DNA of 64,000 nucleotides from JAEYOM01 sp036260935 (lineage in GTDB: Bacteria; Bacillota; Clostridia; Acetivibrionales; DTU013): NCBI GenBank assembly GCA_036260935.1, contig DATALQ010000013.1, positions 61,483 through 125,482 of the forward strand, given 5' to 3'. This document shows, in pieces, positions 24,258 to 32,691 of this stretch; the first letter of the stretch is position 1, and every line of letters begins with the position of its first letter. The position numbers and the translations under genes are program-made. The notes beneath the pieces are model-generated. The model was not told where the DNA came from and did no database searches. It saw only the letters and a list, made by a program, of their open reading frames with translations.

Positions 24258-24710
24258 CTACCAGTATAGGTCCAGTATAAGACCCCTTATGTCCTCCAAA
24301 CGCTGGAGAAGACTTATGTTGTCCTTTTCCCCGTTTAAAACGTCCTGCGTAAGCTTTTCGAGTTCATCGTTAATATTCTGCACTATTGCGTAGACCTTGT
24401 GCCTGCCTCTTCTGTCCAGCAGGCTTTTCTTCGAAAATTTTTTGGAATTTCCAAGCGCAGTATCGAGAAATTCCGCGATAAGCTTCCTGTATAATTTCAA
24501 CTCCCTGACGTCGACCCTCTTTGAAAGTGCCTCGCCCTGGGTTACTATATCCTGAACAAGTTTTTCAAGACGCTGCTCATAGCCGATGTCCTCAGCCTTT
24601 GCAAGCTGGTTCCGGAAATCGGTATTTTTGCCCGCCTTAATTTTTATATCGTCCTTAACCGGCATGCCGGATAATCCTGTGGGATTCCCCAAAGAATCGA
24701 CAACCTTCAA
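24258..24710 (-). CDS. yaaR: YaaR family protein (DUF327)
   Basis: Conserved Firmicutes protein of unknown function, always near tmk and holB. It starts with TTG at 24710, seven bases after GGAGG. The 150-aa helical protein has the family region EALSKRVDVRELKLYRKLIA (about 78-97) and KKFSKKSLLDRRGRHKVYAI (about 112-131). It is part of the operon and expected to be cytosolic. Confidence 0.9.
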   Translation of the reverse strand: MKVVDSLGNPTGLSGMPVKDDIKIKAGKNTDFRNQLAKAEDIGYEQRLEKLVQDIVTQGEALSKRVDVRELKLYRKLIAEFLDTALGNSKKFSKKSLLDRRGRHKVYAIVQNINDELEKLTQDVLNGEKDNISLLQRLEDIRGLILDLYW

Positions 24711-24744
24711 AGGTATACCTCCAAGTGCGCAACGTTCTTAAGGA

Positions 24745-25074
24745 TTATGCCTTTTCAAAGCGTTCGACATCCAGAATGAATATCGTAGCGCCGCCGACAA
24801 CCACTTCCACAGGGTAGGGAATGAACATCCCACCCATTCCGTTAGGTGTCATGCTGGAATTTATTACTTGTTTCCTGCTCTTGGACTTTTTCTTGATAAC
24901 GTCTATCACGGTGTCCAGACTGGCCTCTTCAACACCAACAAGAAGCGTTGTGTTGCCGGCTTTCAGAAAACCGCCTGTCGAACAAAGTTTGGTAACGCTG
25001 AATCCGTTTTTGTTAAGTTCCTCCATGACCTTTGAGCCATCCTCATCATGAACGATCGCAAATACTAGTTTCAT
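24745..25074 (-). CDS. darA: Cyclic di-AMP receptor DarA (YaaQ/PstA)
   Basis: PII-like trimeric protein that binds cyclic di-AMP. The 109-aa length and motifs fit: MKLVFAIVHDEDGSKVMEEL at the start, TKLCSTGGFLKAGNTTLLVG (about 30-49), and a C-terminal GGATIFILDVERFEKA. GGGAGG precedes the ATG. It stands between tmk and yaaR, as in Bacillus. Confidence 0.94.
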   Translation of the reverse strand: MKLVFAIVHDEDGSKVMEELNKNGFSVTKLCSTGGFLKAGNTTLLVGVEEASLDTVIDVIKKKSKSRKQVINSSMTPNGMGGMFIPYPVEVVVGGATIFILDVERFEKA

Positions 25075-25106
25075 ACGCTCAACCTCCCTTAGAATATATG
25101 ATGCAT

Positions 25107-25745
25107 CTATATCAGCTTAATAAAACCCAGAATCATGTCAAGCTGCCTTCTTATATCCTGCCAGACCGCCTCGGGCGGTCTTGACGCATCTATGGTCCTT
25201 ATTCTGTCCGGGGACCTTTTAGCCAATTCTTTATATCCGTTATATACCTTTCGGTGAAAATCCATCAGCTCGTTTTCTATCCTGTCATTGCCCGTAGCCT
25301 CGGCTCTTCTTTTAAGACCGATTTCGGGAGCCAGATCCAAAAAGAAGGTTATGTCGGGCATCAATCCATTTATTGCGATATTTGTAATGCTCTCCAACTT
25401 GTCTAATGCGATTCCCCTGCCGAAGCCCTGATAAGCGTAAAAGGAATCAACATATCTGTCGCAAATCACGGTTACGGATTTTTCTACCGCCGGCCTGATC
25501 ACCTGTTCGACTAATTGGGCCCGTGCCGCGGAATAAAGGAGCAGCTCCGCTGTATCCGACATTTCAGTATATGCCGGATCCAGGGTTATGGAGCGTATAC
25601 TCTCACTAATGCGCGTTCCGCCCGGTTCTCTTGTAAGAAGCACCTCACAGCCTACCGAGGTAAGATGCTCCCGCATCTTCGCAATCTGAGTCGTCTTTCC
25701 GCTTCCGTCCGTACCTTCAACTGTAACAAACAATCCCCGATTCAT
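25107..25745 (-). CDS. tmk: Thymidylate kinase
   Basis: Phosphorylates dTMP to dTDP. The 212-aa protein has P-loop VEGTDGSGKTTQ (about 8-19), the DRY-type motif VICDRYVDSFYAYQG (about 93-107) and a lid region with FFLDLAPEIGLKRR. First gene of the tmk-to-rsmI operon. A perfect palindrome lies 73 bases upstream. Confidence 0.95.
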   Translation of the reverse strand: MNRGLFVTVEGTDGSGKTTQIAKMREHLTSVGCEVLLTREPGGTRISESIRSITLDPAYTEMSDTAELLLYSAARAQLVEQVIRPAVEKSVTVICDRYVDSFYAYQGFGRGIALDKLESITNIAINGLMPDITFFLDLAPEIGLKRRAEATGNDRIENELMDFHRKVYNGYKELAKRSPDRIRTIDASRPPEAVWQDIRRQLDMILGFIKLI

Positions 25746-25817
25746 ATTTACCCACCTGTATGCTGCTTCTATCCGTTATTTATGATTGTATCAGCGCCGA
25801 AAATGACATTTCATGCT

Positions 25818-25852
25818 GGTATAATAGTCTTACCTCGTAAGACTATTATACC
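25818..25852. repeat. Perfect 16-bp palindrome with a TATAAT on both strands
   Basis: GGTATAATAGTCTTAC and its exact complement flank a 3-base loop. Both strands carry TGGTATAAT, an extended -10 element. It lies between the decarboxylase stop and the tmk start, both on the minus strand. It lacks the T run of a terminator. Confidence 0.6.
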
Positions 25853-25882
25853 ATGATCGGCGGGATGCTTGCCACCCATGAT

Positions 25883-27331
25883 TTATTTCCTGCGCACGAC
25901 AGCGATAGTGCCGTCCTCCCCGATCCCATGAACGGAACCTCCCGAACGTAAAAGAGTCATAATATAATCGACGACGTCCCCGTTTATGACTTCTCCCGGG
26001 CATACCAGCGGCAATCCCGGCGGATAGGGCGAGATCGTGCCCCTGCTCGTTCTGCCTGCCGCATCTTTGAATGGTATGCGGTCAATATCAGCTTCGAGCA
26101 GCTCAGAGGGGCTTATCGCCTGCACGGGTCTCTTAATACCACGAATTTCGGCGCTCTTTGCAATGACACTATCAAATTCTGCCTTTCGGCCGGGGTCACC
26201 CTTCATGCCCAACCACGAAAGCGCAGAGGAAAGCTTCGTTATGCTTTCTGCATCATCAGCAACCGTAGCTATACAAACAATATTAAACAGATCCGACATC
26301 TCCACCTGTATTCCGCAGCTTTCCCGCAAAAGCTTTTCTGCGGTATAGCCCGTCATGCCTATACTTGCCGTATTAGCGGTTATCCTGGTACAGTCGAGTC
26401 CAAAACCTGTAAAAACATTACAATCCAAAAGTCTGACGCCGTTATTGTCCAAACCGGCCAGCGAGGACCTGATTGACGACAGCAGCTCGTCCAGCATTCT
26501 CCTGCCGTTTTTTTGCATGAGCTCCCTTGCAATATCGAGGTAAGCCATAATGACATAAGACGGGCTGGTCGTCTGGTACATGTCCAGGAAATATTCCAGC
26601 CTCTCGCGATCAATGCGGTCGGAACCGATATGCAGATACGCGCCCTGCGTAAATGCAGGCAGCGTTTTATGCGCACTCTGTACTACCAGGTCCGCACCGG
26701 CTTCAAGCGCGCCGCAGGGAAGTGCCGGGTGGAATGAAAGATGCGCTCCGTGAGCTTCGTCGACGATAAGTATTTTATTATGTTTGTGAACTATTTCGGA
26801 AATTCTTTTGATGTCGCTGCAGATGCCATAATAGCTGGGCCTCGTGATTAGAACACCCACGGCGTCGGGCACATCGAACAGCGCCTTCTCGACAGCCTGC
26901 GGCGTAATGCCCGTATTTATTCCGAACTCCGTTGAGTATTCCGGCAGTATGTATGCCGGATAAACGCCCCTCAGCAGCATGCCGTTTATAACGGCACTAT
27001 GTGAATCGCGCCCGGTAACAAGGTGATCACCCGGCCTGCACACGGCCGATATCGCTGCATGAAGGCCAACTGTACTTCCGTTGACAAGAAAGTAGCTCCT
27101 CGACGCGCCGAAGGCTTCAGCAGCCAGTTCCTGCGCCTTTTTCAACGCGCCTGCCGGAGCGTGGAGATTATCCATACCCGGTATTTCAGTCAGATCCAGT
27201 TTTTCGATATCCGACAGAAATATTTTCGGGATGCCCTTCCCAAGCTTATGCCCAGGCATATGGAAAGGTACGGGCGTTTTTTCAGTATAGGATCTTATAG
27301 CACTGTAGACAGGCGTATTCCAGTTTCCTAT
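25883..27331 (-). CDS. Orn/Lys/Arg decarboxylase family (YaaO-like)
   Basis: PLP-dependent fold-type I (aspartate aminotransferase-like) decarboxylase of basic amino acids, likely feeding polyamine synthesis. PLP lysine in VVQSAHKTLPAFTQGAY (about 199-215 of the 458-aa form), with VDEAHGAHLSFHP before it. The first standard start (ATG 27259) falls inside the conserved FHMPGHK motif. The frame is open upstream with no ATG, GTG or TTG and encodes NWNTPVYSAIRSYTEKTPVP, which resembles the family N-terminus. An ATA at 27331 overlaps the coaX TAG and follows GAGGAG by seven bases, so I extend the gene to it (482 aa). Identity is strong; the ATA start is inference. Confidence 0.85.
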   Translation of the reverse strand: MGNWNTPVYSAIRSYTEKTPVPFHMPGHKLGKGIPKIFLSDIEKLDLTEIPGMDNLHAPAGALKKAQELAAEAFGASRSYFLVNGSTVGLHAAISAVCRPGDHLVTGRDSHSAVINGMLLRGVYPAYILPEYSTEFGINTGITPQAVEKALFDVPDAVGVLITRPSYYGICSDIKRISEIVHKHNKILIVDEAHGAHLSFHPALPCGALEAGADLVVQSAHKTLPAFTQGAYLHIGSDRIDRERLEYFLDMYQTTSPSYVIMAYLDIARELMQKNGRRMLDELLSSIRSSLAGLDNNGVRLLDCNVFTGFGLDCTRITANTASIGMTGYTAEKLLRESCGIQVEMSDLFNIVCIATVADDAESITKLSSALSWLGMKGDPGRKAEFDSVIAKSAEIRGIKRPVQAISPSELLEADIDRIPFKDAAGRTSRGTISPYPPGLPLVCPGEVINGDVVDYIMTLLRSGGSVHGIGEDGTIAVVRRK

Positions 27332-28119
27332 TGCTGCTCTCCTCTTATCTCATTCCTGTTTTTTTCATATATGATACGAAGTCCTTCGAGCGTAAGGCGG
27401 CCATTCACCTCGTCTATAGTCTCGGCTTCGGATGCGATGAATTTTGCAAGCCCGCCCGTTGCAATTACTTTAATATTTTCTTCCTTCATTTCCTGTTTGA
27501 TCTTATTCACAAGATAATTGACCTGACCGACATAGCCATGAAATACTCCTGACTGCATACCGGTCGACGTGTTGCGCGCTATGACTGCCCCATGCTTCGT
27601 CAGATCTATCCTTGGCAGCTTTGCAGTTCTTTGGTACAAAGCGTCTGCCGCGATTTTGATGCCGGGGCATATTACGCCGCCCAGAAATTCACCTTTAGAT
27701 GAAATAGCGTTGAAGGTGGTGGCCGTCCCAAAGTCTATTACAATAACAGGCCCGCCATACAGCTCATAGGCGGCGACTGCGTTTACTATCCTGTCCGCAC
27801 CCAGTTCACGCGGGTTTTCATATTTTATATTGATGCCTGTCTTAATGCCCGGCCCAATTAGTATGGGATCCTTTTTCAGGTATCTTTGTATGGCATGTTC
27901 GAGGGAGAACATTACCGGAGGTACCACCGACGAAATTATGACGGCTTCTATTTCTTCTATTGAGAGCTTTTCATAGTTGAAAAAGTTGATGAAATACATG
28001 CCGAACTCATCGGCCGTCCATTCCCTGTTTGTACCGACCTTCCAATGCGCTATGAGTTTGCTGTCGTCATATACACCTAACCTGATATGCGTATTGCCTA
28101 CGTTCACTGCCAAAAGCAC
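27328..28119 (-). CDS. coaX: Type III pantothenate kinase
   Basis: First step of coenzyme A synthesis; the CoaX type is insensitive to CoA feedback. It starts with GTG at 28119, seven to eight bases after GGAGG, giving 263 aa. ASKHA fold: phosphate motif LLAVNVGNTHIRLGVYD (about 2-18), ENPRELGADRIVNAVAA (about 102-118) and VIVIDFGTATTFNAI (about 126-140). Its stop overlaps the apparent start region of the decarboxylase gene. Confidence 0.95.
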   Translation of the reverse strand: MLLAVNVGNTHIRLGVYDDSKLIAHWKVGTNREWTADEFGMYFINFFNYEKLSIEEIEAVIISSVVPPVMFSLEHAIQRYLKKDPILIGPGIKTGINIKYENPRELGADRIVNAVAAYELYGGPVIVIDFGTATTFNAISSKGEFLGGVICPGIKIAADALYQRTAKLPRIDLTKHGAVIARNTSTGMQSGVFHGYVGQVNYLVNKIKQEMKEENIKVIATGGLAKFIASEAETIDEVNGRLTLEGLRIIYEKNRNEIRGEQQ

Positions 28120-28158
28120 CGTAAAACCCTCCGTATCAGTACAGCGGAAGCTTTATGC

Positions 28159-28749
28159 TCAAAGCTTCATGCTCCTGATTTCCTTTATCTCAAGATCTAT
28201 TTCCTTCTCCAACCTTATGATATCCTGTTTTATATCATCAATAGTCTCTTCGGCTCTGCTTCTCTGATTGTTGCCGTATCTGGCCTGCGGGGCGCCGGTA
28301 TGCTGTCTTGGCTGGGCGTCTTTCTCAATATCCCTCGGCTTTTCACGATCCCTGTAATAACCCCTCTGCTGTCCGTTTTCCTTTACGTGGGGGTCATGCT
28401 GCTTTGCCTGATGCATGTTGTTTCTGGGCTGAAAATGTCCCTGGTTTGTATTCTGTGACTGGTTCTGCCCCTGTGATTCCCTATTTGAAGATACTTGCGC
28501 ATCTGTATTTTGCTGATTCTGCTGGCGCGCCTGATTATGCTGCCTCTGGCCCTGGTTGTAGCCCTGGTAGTTTCTGCCGCGGTTCTGATCGCTCCTTGGC
28601 TGCTCGCTCCTCGGCTGTTCGCTCCTCGGCTGTTCGTTTCTCGGCTGTTCGCTCCTCGGCTGTTCGTTCTTCGGCTGCTCGCTCCTCGGCTGCCCCGCTG
28701 CAGACTTTTCCGTGCTCTGGTTATTTACGGCCTGATTACTATCGACCAT
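28159..28749 (-). CDS. EQPRS-repeat disordered protein
   Basis: I do not recognise a family. ATG at 28749 follows GGAGG by nine bases. The 196 residues open with about eight SEQPRSEQPRN-type five-residue units (about 23-58). They continue as a Gln/Asn/Arg-rich region with RGRNYQGYNQGQRQ, and end in a short charged helix (ETIDDIKQDIIRLEKEIDLE, about 167-186) likely to form a coiled coil. Arg/Gly/Gln-rich disordered proteins often bind RNA or condense. It lies between coaX and an amidohydrolase gene, 39 and 48 bp away. Confidence 0.65.
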   Translation of the reverse strand: MVDSNQAVNNQSTEKSAAGQPRSEQPKNEQPRSEQPRNEQPRSEQPRSEQPRSDQNRGRNYQGYNQGQRQHNQARQQNQQNTDAQVSSNRESQGQNQSQNTNQGHFQPRNNMHQAKQHDPHVKENGQQRGYYRDREKPRDIEKDAQPRQHTGAPQARYGNNQRSRAEETIDDIKQDIIRLEKEIDLEIKEIRSMKL

Positions 28750-28797
28750 CGATTATTCCTCCAGTTAATTCGCTTAACTTATTTTATTTTAAATATT

Positions 28798-29592
28798 TCA
28801 ACAAGTCAACCCCAGCAGCTTTGCGGCGTTTTCACCCAAAACCGCCTTTTCAATGCCTGCGGGAAGCATAATACTCCTTATGCTTTCCACTTCCTCCGTT
28901 TGGTCTTCCCATGGCGAATCCGTAGCAAAAAGCAGTTTATCGTAACCATGCTGCAGAGCTATCCTGTCGAATTGCTGCCTGCTCATGCTCCCAAGTCCGA
29001 AGGAGGTGTCGAAATACAAGTCCTCTCCCACGAGAAAGCGTTCGACATCGTCCCAGTAGCGGTAGCCCCCCATATGCGCGGCAACAAATGAGGTTCCCCG
29101 GAACTCCCGCACCACTTTGTGCAAACGATCCGGAGTACAGTGGTATGGCGCCGGAAGACCTATATCCAGGCCGGCATGAAATATTACCACAAGACCTTCT
29201 TCAGCTGCCTTTTCGTAAATTGGGAACATTTTCGGATCATCTACATAAAACTGCTGATAGTCGGGATGGAATTTGATTCCCTTAAGTCCATCCGAGCATA
29301 TTCTTGCCATTTCGGCCTTCCAGTCCGCGAAATCCGGGTGCAGCGTTCCGAAGGGAATAATGTCGTCGGCCTGTATCGATGCAGCCCACTGGTTTATTTT
29401 TGTTGTCTGCTGAGGCTTTGTAGCAATATTTAGCACTACCGATTTATCGACTCCCGCCTTTTTCATAGACGACCGTATACCTGATACGGTTCCGTCCGAC
29501 CTGGCCGGAATACCGCCCACCTCTTCAAGCGCCGCTACTGCCCTTTGCGCCAGTTCGTCCGCAAAGCAGTGCACATGAAAATCAATTACCAT
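28798..29592 (-). CDS. Amidohydrolase-2 family TIM-barrel protein
   Basis: Predicted metal-dependent hydrolase or decarboxylase of the amidohydrolase-related (PF04909) type, 264 aa. Metal-binding IDFHVHCFADELA (about 3-15), GIKFHPDYQQFY (about 124-135), VIFHAGLD (about 154-161), FVAAHMGGYRYWDDV (about 189-203) and LFATDSPWEDQ (about 236-246) are visible. The substrate cannot be inferred. Upstream birA is on the same strand, 40 bp away. Confidence 0.85.
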   Translation of the reverse strand: MVIDFHVHCFADELAQRAVAALEEVGGIPARSDGTVSGIRSSMKKAGVDKSVVLNIATKPQQTTKINQWAASIQADDIIPFGTLHPDFADWKAEMARICSDGLKGIKFHPDYQQFYVDDPKMFPIYEKAAEEGLVVIFHAGLDIGLPAPYHCTPDRLHKVVREFRGTSFVAAHMGGYRYWDDVERFLVGEDLYFDTSFGLGSMSRQQFDRIALQHGYDKLLFATDSPWEDQTEEVESIRSIMLPAGIEKAVLGENAAKLLGLTC

Positions 29593-29632
29593 TTTAAAAA
29601 CCCCCTACCATTCTACAATTACTAAAGCCGCA

Positions 29633-30634
29633 TTAATAATACATACCGCTTACAGAAACCTCTCCCGAGTAAAGATCACGGCGTACCCCGTCGAGGCATT
29701 CGACCGATAGCTTTCCGTCGGAAGTTATATCGACCACGGTACCGGAGTAATCACTGCCCTGCAGCTTGAAGCTTACCGTCCTGCCCAGCGTTACCGTTTG
29801 CTTACGCCACCTTTCCAGAACCTGCTCCTGACCCCCGTCAAGTATCAGCCTGTAAATCCGATCCATTTCATATAATATGGCGCGTATGACGGAAAGCTTA
29901 CCAAATTGTTTCTCCTTATCCAGTCCGATATTGCTTGCCGCCATTCTTAACGAAACTGCCTTTTCCTTCAGTTCATCGGAAAAATCTCCCCTGTCGTGAG
30001 AGAAATTTATTCCGATCCCCAGTACCAAATAATTGACGCTATCCGCTTCCGAGCTCATTTCAAGCAATATTCCGCAGACCTTTCTCCCTTCGATAACAAG
30101 GTCGTTCGGCCACTTAATCCCCGTTTCGATTCCTGTTGACGCCTTTATCGCATCTGCTGCCGCAACAGCGGCGGCAAGCGTCAGAATCTGCGTTTCTGCA
30201 GGAGCCATATCCGGTCTGAGTACCACCGATATATAAATGCCCTTGCCGGGCGGCGATTCCCAGCCTCTGCCGAGTCTTCCCCTGCCTGCGGTCTGACACC
30301 CGGCAACTATGGCCGTTCCGTCATCGCAGCCTGCCGCTGCACGTATTTTCGCCAGGTTGTTCGTGGAATCGACGCTATCGTAATATTCCACTTTGCGGCC
30401 GATAACAGCTGTGTCGAGGCCTTCCGCTATCTCGTAAGAATTGAGTGTCTGTTCGGACGGCAGGAGCCTGTAGCCCTTTCTTGAAGAAGCTTCGATCATA
30501 TAGCCCTCCTGCCTGAGTTCCGCGATATATTTCCAGATTGCAGTCCTTGAGACCTCAAGCAGCTTTCCCAGTTCTCCGCCGGAAACATATCCCGGTTCAG
30601 CCTCTTTAAGCCTCCGCAGTATTTTGTACTTCAT
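29633..30634 (-). CDS. birA: Biotin-protein ligase and biotin operon repressor
   Basis: Bifunctional BirA: the N-terminal winged HTH (about 1-65, LLEVSRTAIWKYIAELRQEG) is followed by a ligase domain. The latter has GRGRLGRGWESPPGKGIYIS (about 112-131), IKWPNDLVIEGRKVCGILLE (about 167-186) and a C-terminal SH3-like domain (GSDYSGTVVDITSDGKLSVE). It biotinylates carboxylases and may repress biotin genes. The 333-aa length is normal for the regulatory class. Confidence 0.95.
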   Translation of the reverse strand: MKYKILRRLKEAEPGYVSGGELGKLLEVSRTAIWKYIAELRQEGYMIEASSRKGYRLLPSEQTLNSYEIAEGLDTAVIGRKVEYYDSVDSTNNLAKIRAAAGCDDGTAIVAGCQTAGRGRLGRGWESPPGKGIYISVVLRPDMAPAETQILTLAAAVAAADAIKASTGIETGIKWPNDLVIEGRKVCGILLEMSSEADSVNYLVLGIGINFSHDRGDFSDELKEKAVSLRMAASNIGLDKEKQFGKLSVIRAILYEMDRIYRLILDGGQEQVLERWRKQTVTLGRTVSFKLQGSDYSGTVVDITSDGKLSVECLDGVRRDLYSGEVSVSGMYY

Positions 30635-30670
30635 TCCTTCCTCCCCACCATGAAATCAAACGGCATTCTC

Positions 30671-31297
30671 CTAGTACCTGTTCATATCCGGCATCCTCAG
30701 CGTATAGGTTCTGCCGTCACCGGCATATGTGAAAACGGCCAATCCGATGGAAGTATCCTCTATACCCTTTGCCTTGCCATCCTCACACAGCTTTTTAAAG
30801 AAAAAGTAAAGCAGAGTGTCGTTAAGATCATCGTGCGCCTCCTTCATACTCTCGAGGAGGTTATTGAAATATAGTTCCTGCGAATTGCTGTAAAGTACAG
30901 GCGAATCCAGGCCTTTTCCGGGAAGGCTTATCTGCTCGCCCAGTACGGTGCTGGTTATAAGGCATTCCGGGAGCCGGTAGTTTCCGAAGGTGTAATTCTC
31001 TATAGGAATTATGGAACGCCTGTAGAGCTCCATAGCTTCAGGGTGCGACAAACCAGTCCTGTAAAGCAGCGTATCGGCAATTCTGCAATGTCTTGGCTGT
31101 ACCTCGAGCTTCAGGCATTTGAAGTCGGAAGATGTGTATTTTTCATAGTCATCCCTGGGGTTGAGCAATGCGGCTATGCATTTTTTCATTTCACCGTCGA
31201 TCTCAACCTCGCGGCTATACCACTCTGAAAGCTTTATTCCGCATTCGACCGCAGCTTCAGTTTTATCGGCGGGAAGATACAAATATACCTCTACCAC
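30671..31297 (-). CDS. Conserved hypothetical protein, 208 aa
   Basis: I do not recognise a family. GTG start at 31297, seven bases after GGAGG. There is no signal or membrane segment. The sequence looks ordered (VEVYLYLPADKTEAAVECGI at the start; CLKLEVQPRHCRIADTLLYR, about 60-79; a helical HDDLNDTLLYFFFKKLCEDG; FTYAGDGRTYTLRMPDMNRY at the end). It sits between birA and an alcohol dehydrogenase gene on the same strand and may be co-transcribed with both. Confidence 0.75.
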   Translation of the reverse strand: MVEVYLYLPADKTEAAVECGIKLSEWYSREVEIDGEMKKCIAALLNPRDDYEKYTSSDFKCLKLEVQPRHCRIADTLLYRTGLSHPEAMELYRRSIIPIENYTFGNYRLPECLITSTVLGEQISLPGKGLDSPVLYSNSQELYFNNLLESMKEAHDDLNDTLLYFFFKKLCEDGKAKGIEDTSIGLAVFTYAGDGRTYTLRMPDMNRY

Positions 31298-31344
31298 ACT
31301 TTCACCTCCAAATATACAATACGAAGGAACAATGCCGTCTGCTT

Positions 31345-32448
31345 CTACCGGTTTTTCAGCCTTTCAAGTATCCCTTCCAGATCCTGCGCCTCTACAGGTC
31401 TGATGTTCGTCGCTGTGCTTTTTTGGGTCATCGTGATTGCTGCATACAGGGATATTTCCTCCCTTGTAAGACCGGGAGCCCTGCCAATCAGTTCAGCCAA
31501 AACCGTATCCAGTTCATCGATATCTTTAAGTCCCATAAGCTGCAGCATGTCATCTATCCGATCCTTCGCGCAGGAATAGTTGAACCTCAGGTATTCCGCC
31601 ATCAGATAACCGTTGGCCTCCCCGTGCGGTATACCTTTGAAATAGGTATAATTGTATCCTATACCGTGCATTATTGTCGTCCCTGTATGTGCGATTACCA
31701 TCCCTCCGAGCATCGACGCGTAAAGCAGCATTTCGCGGGTCCTCGGACCGATATTCGCGCTTCTCAGGCTTTCAAGGCAGCTTCCGAACAGCTTTATACC
31801 TTCGCGTGCCAGGATATCGGCAGCAGGCGTTCTTCTTTTGCCCAGATAACCCTCCATCGAATGGGACAGTGCGTCAACAGCCGTATTTATCGTTACTTTA
31901 AGCGGCTGGCTCTCAGTATAATGAGGGTCCAGAAAAGCGATAGCAGGAAACGTCTCCGGCGTACCGAAGCTGATTTTGGTTTGCTTGTCGGTTCTGGTGA
32001 GGATGGAATAGGGCGTCACTTCACTGCCGGTGCCGGCGGTTGTCGGAATTGCTATAACAGGCAGGGGGCTTACTTTGAAATCATTTGTAAACAGCTGCTC
32101 CGGTTCCATATCGTTAACCGCCAAAACAGCGACAGCTTTAGCTGCGTCAAGCGGCGAGCCCCCGCCGATACCGATGACGAACCCTGCGCCGTTTTCTCTT
32201 GCGAGGATGCCGCCTTCCCTGACATTGTCGAGGGTGGGATTGTTCTGAACCTTATCATAAATCGCATAAGCGATATCCAGTTGTTCAAGGATACTGCAAA
32301 CATCGGAAAGCGCGCCGCTCAGCCTGGCAGAATGCCCTCCGGTAACAATAACTGCCTTGCGTCCGTATTTGGAAAGCTCGCTGCCGTTCTTCAACAGGCA
32401 GCCTTCGCCGAAATAAGTTTTTACAGGCATATGGAACTTGAATTGCAT
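31345..32448 (-). CDS. Iron-containing alcohol dehydrogenase
   Basis: Type III (Fe-ADH) NAD(P)-dependent oxidoreductase, 367 aa from ATG 32448 (eight bases after GGAG). The Rossmann region has GIGGGSPLDAAKAVAV (about 94-109). Iron-ligand motifs lie in HSMEGYLG and GMVIAHTGTTIMHGIGYNYT, with the three conserved His. Similarity to butanol and 1,3-propanediol dehydrogenases is general, so the substrate is open. The leader holds a strong intrinsic terminator directly before the ribosome-binding site, suggesting attenuation. Confidence 0.9.
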   Translation of the reverse strand: MQFKFHMPVKTYFGEGCLLKNGSELSKYGRKAVIVTGGHSARLSGALSDVCSILEQLDIAYAIYDKVQNNPTLDNVREGGILARENGAGFVIGIGGGSPLDAAKAVAVLAVNDMEPEQLFTNDFKVSPLPVIAIPTTAGTGSEVTPYSILTRTDKQTKISFGTPETFPAIAFLDPHYTESQPLKVTINTAVDALSHSMEGYLGKRRTPAADILAREGIKLFGSCLESLRSANIGPRTREMLLYASMLGGMVIAHTGTTIMHGIGYNYTYFKGIPHGEANGYLMAEYLRFNYSCAKDRIDDMLQLMGLKDIDELDTVLAELIGRAPGLTREEISLYAAITMTQKSTATNIRPVEAQDLEGILERLKNR

Positions 32449-32487
32449 GGCAATCTCTCCTGCATATGTATTGTTATCAGCCTTGCT

Positions 32488-32521
32488 AAAAATCAGAGGC
32501 AACGATGTGCCTCTGATTTTT
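32488..32521 (-). terminator. Intrinsic terminator in the alcohol dehydrogenase leader
   Basis: Perfect 13-bp stem AAAAATCAGAGGC/GCCTCTGATTTTT ending in a T run on the minus strand. It lies only 27 bases before the ADH ribosome-binding site. It may end the transcript of the upstream CotF-like gene, or act as an attenuator of the ADH gene. Confidence 0.8.
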
Positions 32522-32537
32522 GTTAAACGCTATTCAT

Positions 32538-32546
32538 ATTATAACA
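32538..32546 (-). promoter_or_regulatory. Extended -10 promoter element before the ADH terminator
   Basis: TGTTATAAT on the minus strand, with no good -35 hexamer. A transcript from here would begin just upstream of the terminator stem at 32488-32521. Confidence 0.4.
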
Positions 32547-32557
32547 CATCGATTCAG

Positions 32558-32645
32558 AGAAAATTTTTCGGCTGTAGAAAAATTTTCTTACACAGGATGC
32601 ATGGGCGAGCAGATGACATAGTCATCGACCAGCCTCGGCTGTGTT
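32558..32645 (-). repeat. R1-related element, copy C (core hairpin)
   Basis: On the minus strand this region reads GAGGCTGGTCG, then a GATGAC-TAT-GTCATC hairpin, then CTGCTCGCCCATGCA. This is the R1 core with a different central helix that still pairs perfectly. ACACAG/CTGTGT closes the core. Alongside lies an AT-rich hairpin (AGAAAATTTTTC/GAAAATTTTCT, 32558-32587). The long outer arms of copies A and B are absent. Confidence 0.75.
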
Positions 32646-32691
32646 TCAACGAGGCGGAAGACATGAACTGAAAAAGGTATTGCCTGAATTG

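Noticed and set aside
31168..32526. 452-codon plus-strand ORF
   Set aside because: Lies opposite the alcohol dehydrogenase and the 208-aa gene, both clearly real.
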